A stretch of 7,255 bases of DNA from Acidobacteriota bacterium (lineage in GTDB: Bacteria; Acidobacteriota; Terriglobia; Terriglobales; Acidobacteriaceae): positions 1-7,255 of the forward strand of contig JAKART010000107.1 in the NCBI GenBank assembly GCA_021819255.1. Reading direction: 5' to 3'. A program made the translations under genes and the position numbers. The notes under the pieces are model-generated. The model was not told the DNA's origin and did not search any database. It was given only the letters and a program-made list of their open reading frames with translations. This document shows, piece by piece, positions 1 to 7,253 of the stretch (within the stretch, counting starts at the first letter, position 1; every line of letters starts with the position of its first letter).

Positions 1-153
1 ATCCGAGATCTGCTGCTCCACCTGGCCCACGGTGTAGGTCTGGTAGACGCTGGGCGCCTGGGTCTTCACCACCAGCCGTGTGGTCGAAAAGCAGCCGGTG
101 AGCCCGCCTGTCATCCACACAACCAGCACCGGCAACGTTCGAAGGTTCCTCAT
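1..153 (-). CDS. Lipoprotein, N-terminal part only (possibly LolA/LolB-like or DUF4292-like)
   Basis: The first 51 codons of a gene that continues past the left edge. The protein begins with a short positively charged stretch (R2, R5), then a hydrophobic segment (residues 7-18), then a lipobox L18-T19-G20-C21. This predicts export and lipid attachment at Cys21 by the Lgt/LspA route, with the mature protein anchored to a membrane. The visible mature part (FSTTRLVVKTQAPSVY and on) contains no catalytic motif. In Acidobacteriota, lipoproteins with a similar start have been grouped with outer-membrane lipoprotein-sorting (LolA/LolB-like) or DUF4292 proteins. That assignment is from memory and too little sequence is present to test it. 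The ATG is preceded by a weak GGAAG about 9 bases upstream. It lies 138 bases downstream of mltG on the same strand and has its own TATAAT box, so it is probably transcribed at least partly on its own. Confidence 0.72.
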   Translation of the reverse strand, partial: MRNLRTLPVLVVWMTGGLTGCFSTTRLVVKTQAPSVYQTYTVGQVEQQISD

Positions 154-168
154 CAATCGCAAACTTCC

Positions 169-174
169 ATTATA
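169..174 (-). promoter_or_regulatory. -10 box of the lipoprotein gene promoter
   Basis: Read on the minus strand this is a perfect TATAAT, 15 bases before the lipoprotein ATG. No good -35 box sits 16-18 bases upstream; the hexamer at the 17-base spacing is CCGTAA. If used, transcription would start around position 162 and leave a leader of only about 10 bases. The match to the consensus in a GC-rich intergenic gap is the only evidence. Confidence 0.4.
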
Positions 175-182
175 TCGACTCG

Positions 183-200
183 ATCCCGGTCTTACGGGAT
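183..200. other. Small dyad between mltG and the lipoprotein gene
   Basis: A 6-bp inverted repeat, ATCCCG (183-188) and CGGGAT (195-200), with a 6-base loop. It lies where the -35 region of the lipoprotein promoter would be. It could be an operator or a weak hairpin at the end of the mltG transcript. No T-run follows on either strand, so I do not call it a terminator. Confidence 0.3.
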
Positions 201-291
201 TCAGAATCGCTTGAACTCCTGAGCCGGAACCGGCCCAGGAAGCCCGTGAAGAGGCGCGCGGCCGGGGCGCTCTCTGCGCCGCAAAGCGGCT

Positions 292-1302
292 TCAATGCCG
301 GGAGGAGGAGCGATAGGCGGCTACATTGGCGTTGTGCTGGGCCAAAGTGGCAGCGAACCGGGTGGCTCCCTTGGCATCGGCGACAAAGTACAGATAGTCC
401 GTGCGGGCTGGGCGCAGCGCCGCCCGCAGCGAGGCCACCCCGGGATTGCAGATCGGTCCCGGGGGCAGATCGGGATGAGTATAGGTGTTGTACGCGGAGT
501 CCGACTTGAGCTCGCTCTGATGAATGACTCCGGTCCAGGAGCCGCGCAGCAGCGAAGCATAGATCACGGAGGGGTCGGTCTGCAGCGGCATTCCCGCCGC
601 CAGACGGTTGGCAAAGACGCTGGCTACCTCGGGGCGCTCCGCATCCAGGTTCACTTCCTTCTCCACCAGAGACGCCAGGATGACCACGCGGGGCGTCTCG
701 GCCGGCGTCATCCCCAAGCGCCCGGCCTCCACCCCGAACTGGCGAACCATGGCGCTCAGGATCCTGAGCGCTCCCGCATGGCGACTGAACTTGTAGGTGT
801 CCGGAAACAGATACCCCTCCAGGGAGTTTGCCCGGCCGGAAGGGACCCACGGGGCGATGAGTTGGGTATCGGTCTGCTCGGCGCGGAGGAAGTCGGTTCT
901 GGAGTCCAGTCCGGCCGCGGCCACCGCGTTGGCGATATCAAAGATGTTGAACCCCTCCGGGATGACCAGCGTCACGGTGTAGACGTCTCCGCGCCTGATC
1001 CGGTCATAGACCTCCTGCATGCCGGCGGGATGGTCAAACCGGTACTCGCCGTTCTCGAGCGCCGCCGCTCGACGCCCATGCAGGGAGTTCCACAACACCA
1101 GAGCGTCAAAGGCCGGCGCGCTGCGGACGACCCCCTGGCGCTGCAACTGGCGGGCGATCTGCAGCCGGCTCATGCCGGCTGGAATCTCCACAAACGTCTC
1201 GTGGGCGGGCCCATAGGGCAGATAGAAGTCGAGGAAGAGGAAGAACGCCAGGCCGAGCGCAGCTCCCACCGCCGGCACCAGCATGAACTTGAGCAGCCGC
1301 AC
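292..1302 (-). CDS. mltG: Endolytic murein transglycosylase MltG (YceG-like)
   Basis: MltG cuts nascent glycan strands within the peptidoglycan from the outer face of the inner membrane and is thought to set glycan chain length. The 336-residue protein has an N-terminal membrane anchor (about residues 7-29). A LysM-like region follows (about 38-115, containing GEYRFD at 85-90), then the YceG catalytic domain (about 116-330). Family motifs are clear: IPEG (114-117), SLEGYLFPDTY (160-170), VEKE with glutamates E214 and E216 in the position of the catalytic glutamate, NRL and MPLQTDPSVIYA (232-249), YNTY and LPPGPICNPG (271-288). The start is GTG at 1302, chosen because GGAGG lies four bases upstream. 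An ATG six codons further in (1284) is the alternative and would shorten the cytoplasmic tail. It lies 83 bases after ruvX on the same strand, which suggests cotranscription. The length is normal for the family and nothing looks damaged. Confidence 0.95.
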   Translation of the reverse strand: MRLLKFMLVPAVGAALGLAFFLFLDFYLPYGPAHETFVEIPAGMSRLQIARQLQRQGVVRSAPAFDALVLWNSLHGRRAAALENGEYRFDHPAGMQEVYDRIRRGDVYTVTLVIPEGFNIFDIANAVAAAGLDSRTDFLRAEQTDTQLIAPWVPSGRANSLEGYLFPDTYKFSRHAGALRILSAMVRQFGVEAGRLGMTPAETPRVVILASLVEKEVNLDAERPEVASVFANRLAAGMPLQTDPSVIYASLLRGSWTGVIHQSELKSDSAYNTYTHPDLPPGPICNPGVASLRAALRPARTDYLYFVADAKGATRFAATLAQHNANVAAYRSSSRH

Positions 1303-1385
1303 AGCGCCTCCGGTTCAATTTTAGTCAGAATCTGTCCATCTTCGAACAGAGACGAGGCAGCGGGAGGGGCTGAAGGGATCTGCCC

Positions 1386-1877
1386 TCACGGCTCCGATGG
1401 CTGGCCGGGAAGCAGGCTGGGGGCGTCCGCGGAGAGGAAGCTCTCCAGCAGCAGGGTAGCTGCGACCTGGTCGATGATCTGGCGGCGCTCCCGCCGGCCC
1501 TTCCGGTCCTGGCGAAGCGGATATCCGGACTGGTCCAGCAGGGCGTGGGCGTCGCGGGTAGTAAGGCGCTCGTCGAAGAGGTGAACGTTGAGGTTGGGGT
1601 GCGTCTTCGCCAGAGCCTCCTGGAGGCTCTGGGCAAACTCCCGCGCCTTGGCCGCCTGGGGGCTGGGAGATCCGTCGGCATGAAGGGGATGGCCGATCAC
1701 CAGGATCTCCACTTTGTGCTGACGGAGGAAGCGCGCAATCGCCTTGATGTCGGCGCGCAGGCTGGTGCGATGCAGGGTAAAGAGCGGCTGCGCGGTGAGG
1801 CCCAAAGGATCGGTGATAGCCAGCCCGATGCGGCGGTCGCCGAGATCCAGCGCGAGGGTTCGGGGATGAGCCGGCAA
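1386..1877 (-). CDS. ruvX: Holliday junction resolvase-like nuclease RuvX/YqgF
   Basis: A protein of the RNase H fold, called putative Holliday junction resolvase (RuvX). In E. coli YqgF it is linked to pre-16S rRNA 5' end maturation. Using the TTG start it has 163 residues. The acidic active-site residues are all present: D11 in LALDLGDRRIG, the G-x-P-L-H-A-D-G-S loop at about 62-70, E103 in FDERLTT, and D136 in QIIDQVAATLLLE. The open frame runs upstream without a stop as far as 2150, but that part lies antisense to greA. Candidate starts are TTG 1877 (AGGAG 11 bases upstream), GTG 1931 and GTG 1946. I prefer TTG 1877 because the domain begins at once and the residues before it (SRVDSREPTVESRGTGEP) look like translated spacer. 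The exact start is uncertain; the identity is not. It heads the leftward ruvX-mltG unit, back to back with greA. Confidence 0.93.
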   Translation of the reverse strand: MPAHPRTLALDLGDRRIGLAITDPLGLTAQPLFTLHRTSLRADIKAIARFLRQHKVEILVIGHPLHADGSPSPQAAKAREFAQSLQEALAKTHPNLNVHLFDERLTTRDAHALLDQSGYPLRQDRKGRRERRQIIDQVAATLLLESFLSADAPSLLPGQPSEP

Positions 1878-1936
1878 CGGAAGAGGTTCTCCTGTGCCTC
1901 TACTCTCTACCGTCGGCTCTCGGCTGTCCACCCGGC

Positions 1937-1964
1937 TGTTTCTCACCGTTCCCTTTCGTATAAT
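1937..1964 (+). promoter_or_regulatory. Probable greA promoter
   Basis: A perfect TATAAT box is at 1959-1964 in the divergent gap between ruvX and greA. The -35 side is poor: TGTTTC at 1937-1942 with a 16-base spacer is the best I can find. Transcription would begin near 1971, giving greA a leader of about 50 bases. The opposite strand of the box reads ATTATA, but no matching -35 for ruvX is visible. Confidence 0.5.
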
Positions 1965-2021
1965 GAAGTTTTGACTCCACGACCTCCGGCGCCTGCCCGG
2001 ACGGCCAGCAAAGAAGCCAGC

Positions 2022-2537
2022 ATGGAAGATATTAAGAAGGCTCTGGAAGAGCAGATCAAAGCGCTTGAGTACGAACTGACCACCGAACTGCCGGCGGAGA
2101 TCAAGAAGGCCGTCGCTCTGGGGGATCTTTCCGAAAACGCCGAGTACCACATGGCCAAGCAGCGCCAGGTCTTCGTCAACGCCCGTCTGGGCCAGCTCAA
2201 GAAGCGCATGGGCGAGCTGGCCATGGTGAACCTGGAGAACATCCCCCGGGACAAGGTGGGCTTCGGCTCCACGGTGGTGGTCTTCGATAGCACCAAGGAT
2301 GAGGAGTTCACCTACAAGCTGGTCACCAGCGAAGAGTCCGACGTCGCCAAGGGCCTGATCTCCACCACCTCACCCATCGGCCGCGCCCTGTTGGGCAAGG
2401 AGGTGGGAGACGCCGCGACGGTGGTGACCCCGAACGGCAAGCGCGAGCTGGAGATTCTGAAGCTGTTTACGATTCACGACTCCATACAGGGAGAGGCGGC
2501 AGACGCCACGACCCGGAGTGAAGCGTCTAAGAATTAG
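2022..2537 (+). CDS. greA: Transcription elongation factor GreA
   Basis: GreA binds the secondary channel of RNA polymerase and stimulates cleavage of backtracked RNA, rescuing stalled elongation complexes. The 171-residue protein has the two expected parts. The first is an N-terminal antiparallel coiled coil (about 1-75) whose tip carries GDLSENAEYH, with D35 and E38 in the place of the acidic pair that coordinates the catalytic metal. The second is a C-terminal FKBP-like domain (about 80-155) with STTSPIGRALLGKEVGD at 114-130. The last 15 or so residues (EAADATTRSEASKN) extend past the usual end and look disordered. The ATG at 2022 is chosen because the GreA fold begins there; the reading frame is open far upstream but that part is antisense to ruvX. 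The ribosome binding site is weak (AAGAAG). A CDP-alcohol phosphatidyltransferase follows after 14 bases, suggesting one transcript. Confidence 0.96.
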   Translation: MEDIKKALEEQIKALEYELTTELPAEIKKAVALGDLSENAEYHMAKQRQVFVNARLGQLKKRMGELAMVNLENIPRDKVGFGSTVVVFDSTKDEEFTYKLVTSEESDVAKGLISTTSPIGRALLGKEVGDAATVVTPNGKRELEILKLFTIHDSIQGEAADATTRSEASKN

Positions 2538-2551
2538 ACTGGTTCGATGCG

Positions 2552-3187
2552 ATGACCTGGACAAGTGCTTTCGGCAAGGGCTGCGGCTGGCTGCTGCAGA
2601 AGATCGTCAACGGGCTGGCTCTCTCCAGAATCTCTCCCAACACCCTTACCTTCATCGGCTTGATGATCAATGTGGTCGCCGCATTCTTTTTTGGATATGC
2701 GCGCGCGGAGAACTACATCCGCATGTTCCTGTACGCCGGACTGGTCATCATCGGCGCCGGCCTGTTTGATATGGTGGACGGGCGCGTGGCGCGGCAGACC
2801 AATCAGGTTTCCGTCTTCGGGGCCTTCTTCGACTCGGTTCTGGACCGCTACTCCGACGTCGCCCTGTTCTTTGGTCTGCTGGTCTTCTACGCTCGCGGCA
2901 GCCGGCTCTTCTATGTCTTCCTGGTGGCCTTCGTGATGACCGCCAGCCTGATGGTCAGCTATACCCGGGCCCGCGCCGAAGCTCTGATCGGATCCTGCAA
3001 GGTGGGTTTCATGGAGCGGCCGGAGCGGATCGTTCTCATCATCCTGGGAGCGCTCTTCGAGCGTTGGGGGGCCATGGCGCCGGCGCTCTGGGTGCTGGCC
3101 ATCTTTTCCACCATCACCGTCATCCATCGCATCCGTTACACCTACCTGGAGACCGAGCGCCGCAAGCTGGAACTCGCGCGCGGTTAG
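2552..3187 (+). CDS. CDP-alcohol phosphatidyltransferase, substrate unknown (PIP-synthase-like signature)
   Basis: An integral membrane enzyme that joins a CDP-activated lipid to an alcohol, releasing CMP, in phospholipid synthesis. The complete family motif D-x2-DG-x2-AR-x8-G-x3-D-x3-D is present at residues 73-98: D73, D76, G77, A80, R81, G90, D94, D98, which bind the metal and CDP. Hydrophobic segments at about 32-50, 57-74, 100-115, 119-137, 158-170 and 174-192 fit the six-helix fold. The 211 residues match the family. The stretch YTRARAE (137-143) followed by VGFMERPERIVL (151-162) resembles, from memory, the phosphatidylinositol-phosphate and archaetidylinositol-phosphate synthase branch more than classical PgsA or PssA. 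I therefore infer a polyol-phosphate acceptor, but phosphatidylglycerophosphate synthesis is not excluded. There is no clear Shine-Dalgarno. The 14-base gap to greA suggests translation coupled to that gene. Confidence 0.9.
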   Translation: MTWTSAFGKGCGWLLQKIVNGLALSRISPNTLTFIGLMINVVAAFFFGYARAENYIRMFLYAGLVIIGAGLFDMVDGRVARQTNQVSVFGAFFDSVLDRYSDVALFFGLLVFYARGSRLFYVFLVAFVMTASLMVSYTRARAEALIGSCKVGFMERPERIVLIILGALFERWGAMAPALWVLAIFSTITVIHRIRYTYLETERRKLELARG

Positions 3188-3496
3188 GGCGACTTCGGTG
3201 AGGGCGGTTGCAGGATGGTTCTGCTGCGAAGCCACCAGCTTCAACCCAGTGCGAGCCACCGAGAGCTGCCACGTGGAGCCTACGCAGATCGGGTAGAGCC
3301 GGTTGTAAAGATTCTTGTAGCCTGAAACCGCTCGGGAAGTCTGTTGCGAGACGAGCCCAAGCAAGGAGCAAGGCCCGGCCCATGGCGCAACAACAAAGCC
3401 AGAGACCGCGTCGCTGGCAAGCCAGAGACCGCGTCGCTGGGCTCGCTTCGCGGCTGCACCGTTCTCTTTTCTCAGACACCGGAAGGATCCCCGCCC
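3188..3496. other. 309-base intergenic gap, no convincing gene
   Basis: This stretch separates the phosphatidyltransferase from the asparaginase. It contains a 5-bp hairpin GAAGC/GCTTC (3228-3232 and 3238-3242), an 8-bp palindrome CCACGTGG (3269-3276), a 7-bp inverted repeat TGTTGCG/CGCAACA with a 37-base loop (3342-3348 and 3386-3392), and a 23-base tandem duplication. Neither a clear terminator nor a clear promoter is visible. The asparaginase frame is open back to 3344, but that part translates to a basic, low-information sequence crossing the tandem repeat, so I treat it as untranslated. Confidence 0.6.
3396..3440. repeat. Tandem duplication, 23-base period, two copies
   Basis: The 22 bases beginning AAGCCAGAGACC and ending GTCGCTGG occur at 3396-3417 and again, identical, at 3419-3440, separated by a single C. 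It is noncoding and ends about 56 bases before the asparaginase start. The perfect identity suggests a recent slippage duplication. Confidence 0.9.
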
Positions 3497-4456
3497 GTGA
3501 CCTTGCACTCCCCGATTCTGCTCATCCATGGCGGCGCCTGGGCGATGCCCGATGACGCCGTAGCTCCGCACCAGCGCGGCATCGCCAACGCGCTGCAAGC
3601 CGGATGGTCGATTCTGCGCGCAGGCGGCTCCGCTCTGGACGCGGTGGAGGCGGCGGTGACCGTGATGGAGGACGATGAGACCTTCGATGCCGGCCGCGGG
3701 TCCTTTCTTACCTCCGATGGGCGGGTGCAGCTCGACGCTCTGCTGATGAATGGAGCCAACCTGCGCAGCGGCGGCGTAGCTTGCGTGGAGCGCCTGCGCA
3801 ACCCGATCCGGGCCGCCCGTCTGGTCCTGGACCGCTCTCCGCACGTCTACTTCGTCGGCGCCGGCGCGGAGAGCTTTGCGGCGGAAAACGGCATGCCGTT
3901 GATCGACAACAACGATCTGATCGTGGCGCGCGAGCGCGAGCGGCTGCTCGCCTTTCAGCGTTCCCAGGCAGCCGGTCAACCGGACACGACGTTCTCGGGC
4001 CGATTCGCTCAGGAGCGCGCCAACCGCGACGCCGGGCACGACACAGTGGGCGCGGTTGCGCTGGACTCGTGGGGTCATCTGGCCGCCGGCACCTCCACTG
4101 GCGGCACACTCAGCAAGGCTCCGGGCCGCGTGGGAGACAGCTCTCTGATTGGCTGCGGCTGTTACGCGGACGACCTCTCCGCCGCGGTCTCTCTCACCGG
4201 ATGGGGCGAGCCGATCATGAAGCTGGTGCTGGGCAAGTGGGCCGTGGATCGCGTCGCCGGCGGAGCTTCGGCCCAGGAGGCGGCCACGGCGGCCATCGAC
4301 TACCTGCATACCCGTCTTGGCGGCCACGGGGGAATCATTCTGCTCGCTCCCGACGGCGGAATCGGCCTGGCGCATAACACCCCGCGCATGGCCTGGGGCA
4401 TAGCCGGCAGCGAAGGCCAGCAGCTCGGCATCACGCGCAAGGGAAGCCGGCCCTGA
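3497..4456 (+). CDS. Isoaspartyl peptidase / L-asparaginase, Ntn-hydrolase family (EcAIII-like)
   Basis: A plant-type asparaginase precursor that cleaves itself into alpha and beta subunits. The new N-terminal threonine then hydrolyses L-asparagine and beta-aspartyl (isoaspartyl) peptides, serving protein-damage turnover and nitrogen supply. From the GTG at 3497 the protein has 319 residues, the usual length. Motifs: IHGGAWAMP near the N-terminus (10-18), FDAGRGS (63-69), and NRDAGHDTVGAVA, where T183 is the predicted nucleophile and cleavage occurs before it. T201, R211, D214, T234 and G235 align with E. coli EcAIII T197, R207, D210, T230 and G231 at a constant offset of four, which supports an active enzyme. 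The GTG start is chosen because AAGGA lies nine bases upstream and the conserved domain begins a few residues later. No signal peptide is seen, so it is probably cytoplasmic. Two cysteines, C220 and C222, occupy GCGCYAD, a position where the family often has Ala/Cys and Thr. It appears to be a single-gene unit. Confidence 0.93.
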   Translation: MTLHSPILLIHGGAWAMPDDAVAPHQRGIANALQAGWSILRAGGSALDAVEAAVTVMEDDETFDAGRGSFLTSDGRVQLDALLMNGANLRSGGVACVERLRNPIRAARLVLDRSPHVYFVGAGAESFAAENGMPLIDNNDLIVARERERLLAFQRSQAAGQPDTTFSGRFAQERANRDAGHDTVGAVALDSWGHLAAGTSTGGTLSKAPGRVGDSSLIGCGCYADDLSAAVSLTGWGEPIMKLVLGKWAVDRVAGGASAQEAATAAIDYLHTRLGGHGGIILLAPDGGIGLAHNTPRMAWGIAGSEGQQLGITRKGSRP

Positions 4457-4741
4457 GTCGAACCGCAGCCGGCCTGATGCCTCGCCTTGCAGAGGTATGC
4501 ATGGCCTTGCTGCGCCGGACGACCCTCCGGTTTCCCAGCCGCAGAATGGGATTCGGAGCGGCATTCTCCGGCGCAAACCCGGCCCAGGGTCTGCTGCGCC
4601 AACAAGCCGTCCGTGGGCCGCGTCCTCTGCTCCAGCTTGCCAAGGTGAAGTCCGGCACGGATCGCAGGTTCCTCCAGGCTTTTGCACACGCTGCTTGACC
4701 TCACCCGGGACGCTGGCCGGCTTGCTGGGGGTAGGAAATCA
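4457..4741. other. Intergenic gap before the thiC promoter, no gene recognised
   Basis: About 285 bases between the asparaginase stop and the thiC promoter. Short open frames exist on both strands, but none shows a recognisable domain, ribosome binding site or membrane segment. A 6-bp inverted repeat AGAATG/CATTCT (4543-4548 and 4562-4567, 13-base loop) is the only dyad I noticed. No clear terminator for the asparaginase gene is visible. Confidence 0.5.
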
Positions 4742-4750
4742 TGCTGTAAT
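4722..4750 (+). promoter_or_regulatory. Promoter of the thiC riboswitch transcript (extended -10)
   Basis: TTGCTG at 4722-4727 is a partial -35 box. After a 17-base spacer comes TGTAAT at 4745-4750, preceded by TG at 4742-4743 with one base between, making an extended -10 element. Transcription would start near 4757, only a few bases before the closing stem of the TPP aptamer begins at 4761. This tight fit between the predicted start and the aptamer supports the call. Confidence 0.55.
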
Positions 4751-4760
4751 CGCAGTAGTG

Positions 4761-4834
4761 AACCAGGGGTGCCCTACCGCGCGTACGGCTGAGAGAGACC
4801 CTTTGAACCCGATCCGGATCGTGCCGGCGTGGGA

Positions 4835-4839
<5 letters not shown>
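4761..4839 (+). ncRNA. TPP riboswitch (THI element) aptamer
   Basis: The thiamine pyrophosphate-binding aptamer that represses thiamin genes when TPP is abundant. The conserved blocks are in order: GGGGTGCC (4766-4773), CTGAGAGAGACCC (4789-4801), TTTGAACCCGATCCGGAT (4802-4819), then GTGCCGGCGTGGGAA (4821-4835). The outer P1 stem can form between AACC (4761-4764) and GGTT (4836-4839). P3 is short: CCG/CGG or TAC/GTA. Its position directly upstream of thiC is the standard context for this RNA class. Confidence 0.95.
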
Positions 4840-6774
<1,935 letters not shown>

Positions 6775-6815
6775 GAAGTTGGCCGAAAGATCCGAGCTTC
6801 GGCAGAAAGCCGGAG

Positions 6816-6853
6816 CGTAGCCGATCCGCGCAACCGTAGCTGATCTGCGCAAC
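6816..6853. repeat. Imperfect tandem duplication, 19-base period, two copies
   Basis: Copies at 6816-6834 and 6835-6853 are directly adjacent and match at 17 of 19 bases (CGTAGCCGATCCGCGCAAC against CGTAGCTGATCTGCGCAAC). Both differences are C to T at equivalent spots in CCGATCC/CTGATCT. The repeat is noncoding, 41 bases past the thiC stop. Confidence 0.85.
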
Positions 6854-6955
6854 GAAGAGTCGCTGGGTGCAACCAAGAACCCGCTGAGGCCATGGGTTGG
6901 GCAGTTTCCAGGCCGATGCCTGGCAGCCCGATCCGCTTTTGAAGACAGACCTCTG

Positions 6956-6982
6956 GGACGCAGCTGGACGCAGCTGGACGCA
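6956..6982. repeat. Tandem repeat, 10-base period, 2.7 copies
   Basis: The unit GGACGCAGCT occurs at 6956-6965 and 6966-6975, followed by a partial GGACGCA at 6976-6982 that runs into the terminator hairpin. All copies are identical over the shared bases. Confidence 0.85.
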
Positions 6983-7016
6983 ACAAGGGCGAGCCATTCC
7001 GGCTCGCCCTTGTTGC
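6980..7016 (+). terminator. Strong hairpin, probable thiC terminator
   Basis: A perfect 16-bp inverted repeat: arms 6980-6995 and 7001-7016 with the 5-base loop ATTCC. The stem is GC-rich near the loop (GGGCGAGCC/GGCTCGCCC) and ends in AACAA/TTGTT, so the only T-rich part lies inside the 3' arm and no long T-run follows. It is symmetrical and could act in both directions. It lies 205 bases past the thiC stop, which is long for a terminator, but it is the only good candidate. Confidence 0.65.
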
Positions 7017-7070
7017 ATGTTGTGAGCCTCGGGCGCGAAGCTTCCGAGCCGGGGATCCGGCCGTCCGTTG

Positions 7071-7102
7071 CCACGGAGGTTGCCCCGGAGGTTGCCCCGG
7101 AG
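7071..7102. repeat. Tandem repeat, 12-base period, about 2.7 copies
   Basis: Units CCACGGAGGTTG (7071-7082) and CCCCGGAGGTTG (7083-7094) are followed by a partial CCCCGGAG (7095-7102). Although the period is a multiple of three, the reading frames crossing it show no protein features, so I regard it as a noncoding microsatellite-like array. Confidence 0.8.
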
Positions 7103-7163
7103 CAGAAGGCGCGGACCCAAGCGCGCCGTTGTCCGAAGGCGGAGAGAACCACCGGTAGACGGC

Positions 7164-7253
7164 GGAACGATATTTTAGATTGTTCCATCAAAAACTGACT
7201 GTTTCTGATTTCGAAGATGCATAGAATCAATTGATTAGATTTTTTTCTTGACA
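7164..7253 (+). promoter_or_regulatory. AT-rich probable control region of a gene beyond the right edge
   Basis: By direct count, bases 7171-7255 contain 24 G or C in 85 (28%), far below the rest of the window. TTGACA, a consensus -35 box, is at 7248-7253, right behind a T-tract (7239-7246) that could act as an UP element. Upstream lie a perfect 12-bp palindrome AATCAATTGATT (7225-7236) and an 8-pair dyad including one G-T pair (7164-7171 with 7179-7186). The matching -10 box would fall outside the window, so the promoter cannot be confirmed. Confidence 0.45.

Noticed and set aside
295..1584. 429-codon plus-strand open frame opposite mltG and ruvX
   Set aside because: It is antisense to two genes with clear catalytic motifs and has no recognisable protein features.
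1958..1963. TATACG on the minus strand as a ruvX -10 box
   Set aside because: It is the reverse strand of the greA TATAAT region and has no -35-like hexamer at the right distance.
3344..3496. N-terminal extension of the asparaginase to an ATG-less start at 3344
   Set aside because: It would add 51 residues of basic low-information sequence across the tandem duplication. The GTG at 3497 has a good Shine-Dalgarno and gives the family length with residues matching EcAIII at a constant offset.
2534..4687. 717-codon open frame on the minus strand covering the phosphatidyltransferase and asparaginase genes
   Set aside because: It lies antisense to two well-supported genes. It has no domain motifs, is rich in Arg, Gly, Ala and His, and is explained by high GC at third codon positions.
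4477..4698. 73-codon plus-strand open frame between the asparaginase and thiC
   Set aside because: There is no ribosome binding site, domain or membrane segment, and the composition is typical of translated GC-rich spacer.
7192..7204. AAACTGACTGTTT as a possible operator
   Set aside because: The arms are only 4 bp (AAAC/GTTT) around a 5-base centre, which is expected by chance in AT-rich DNA.
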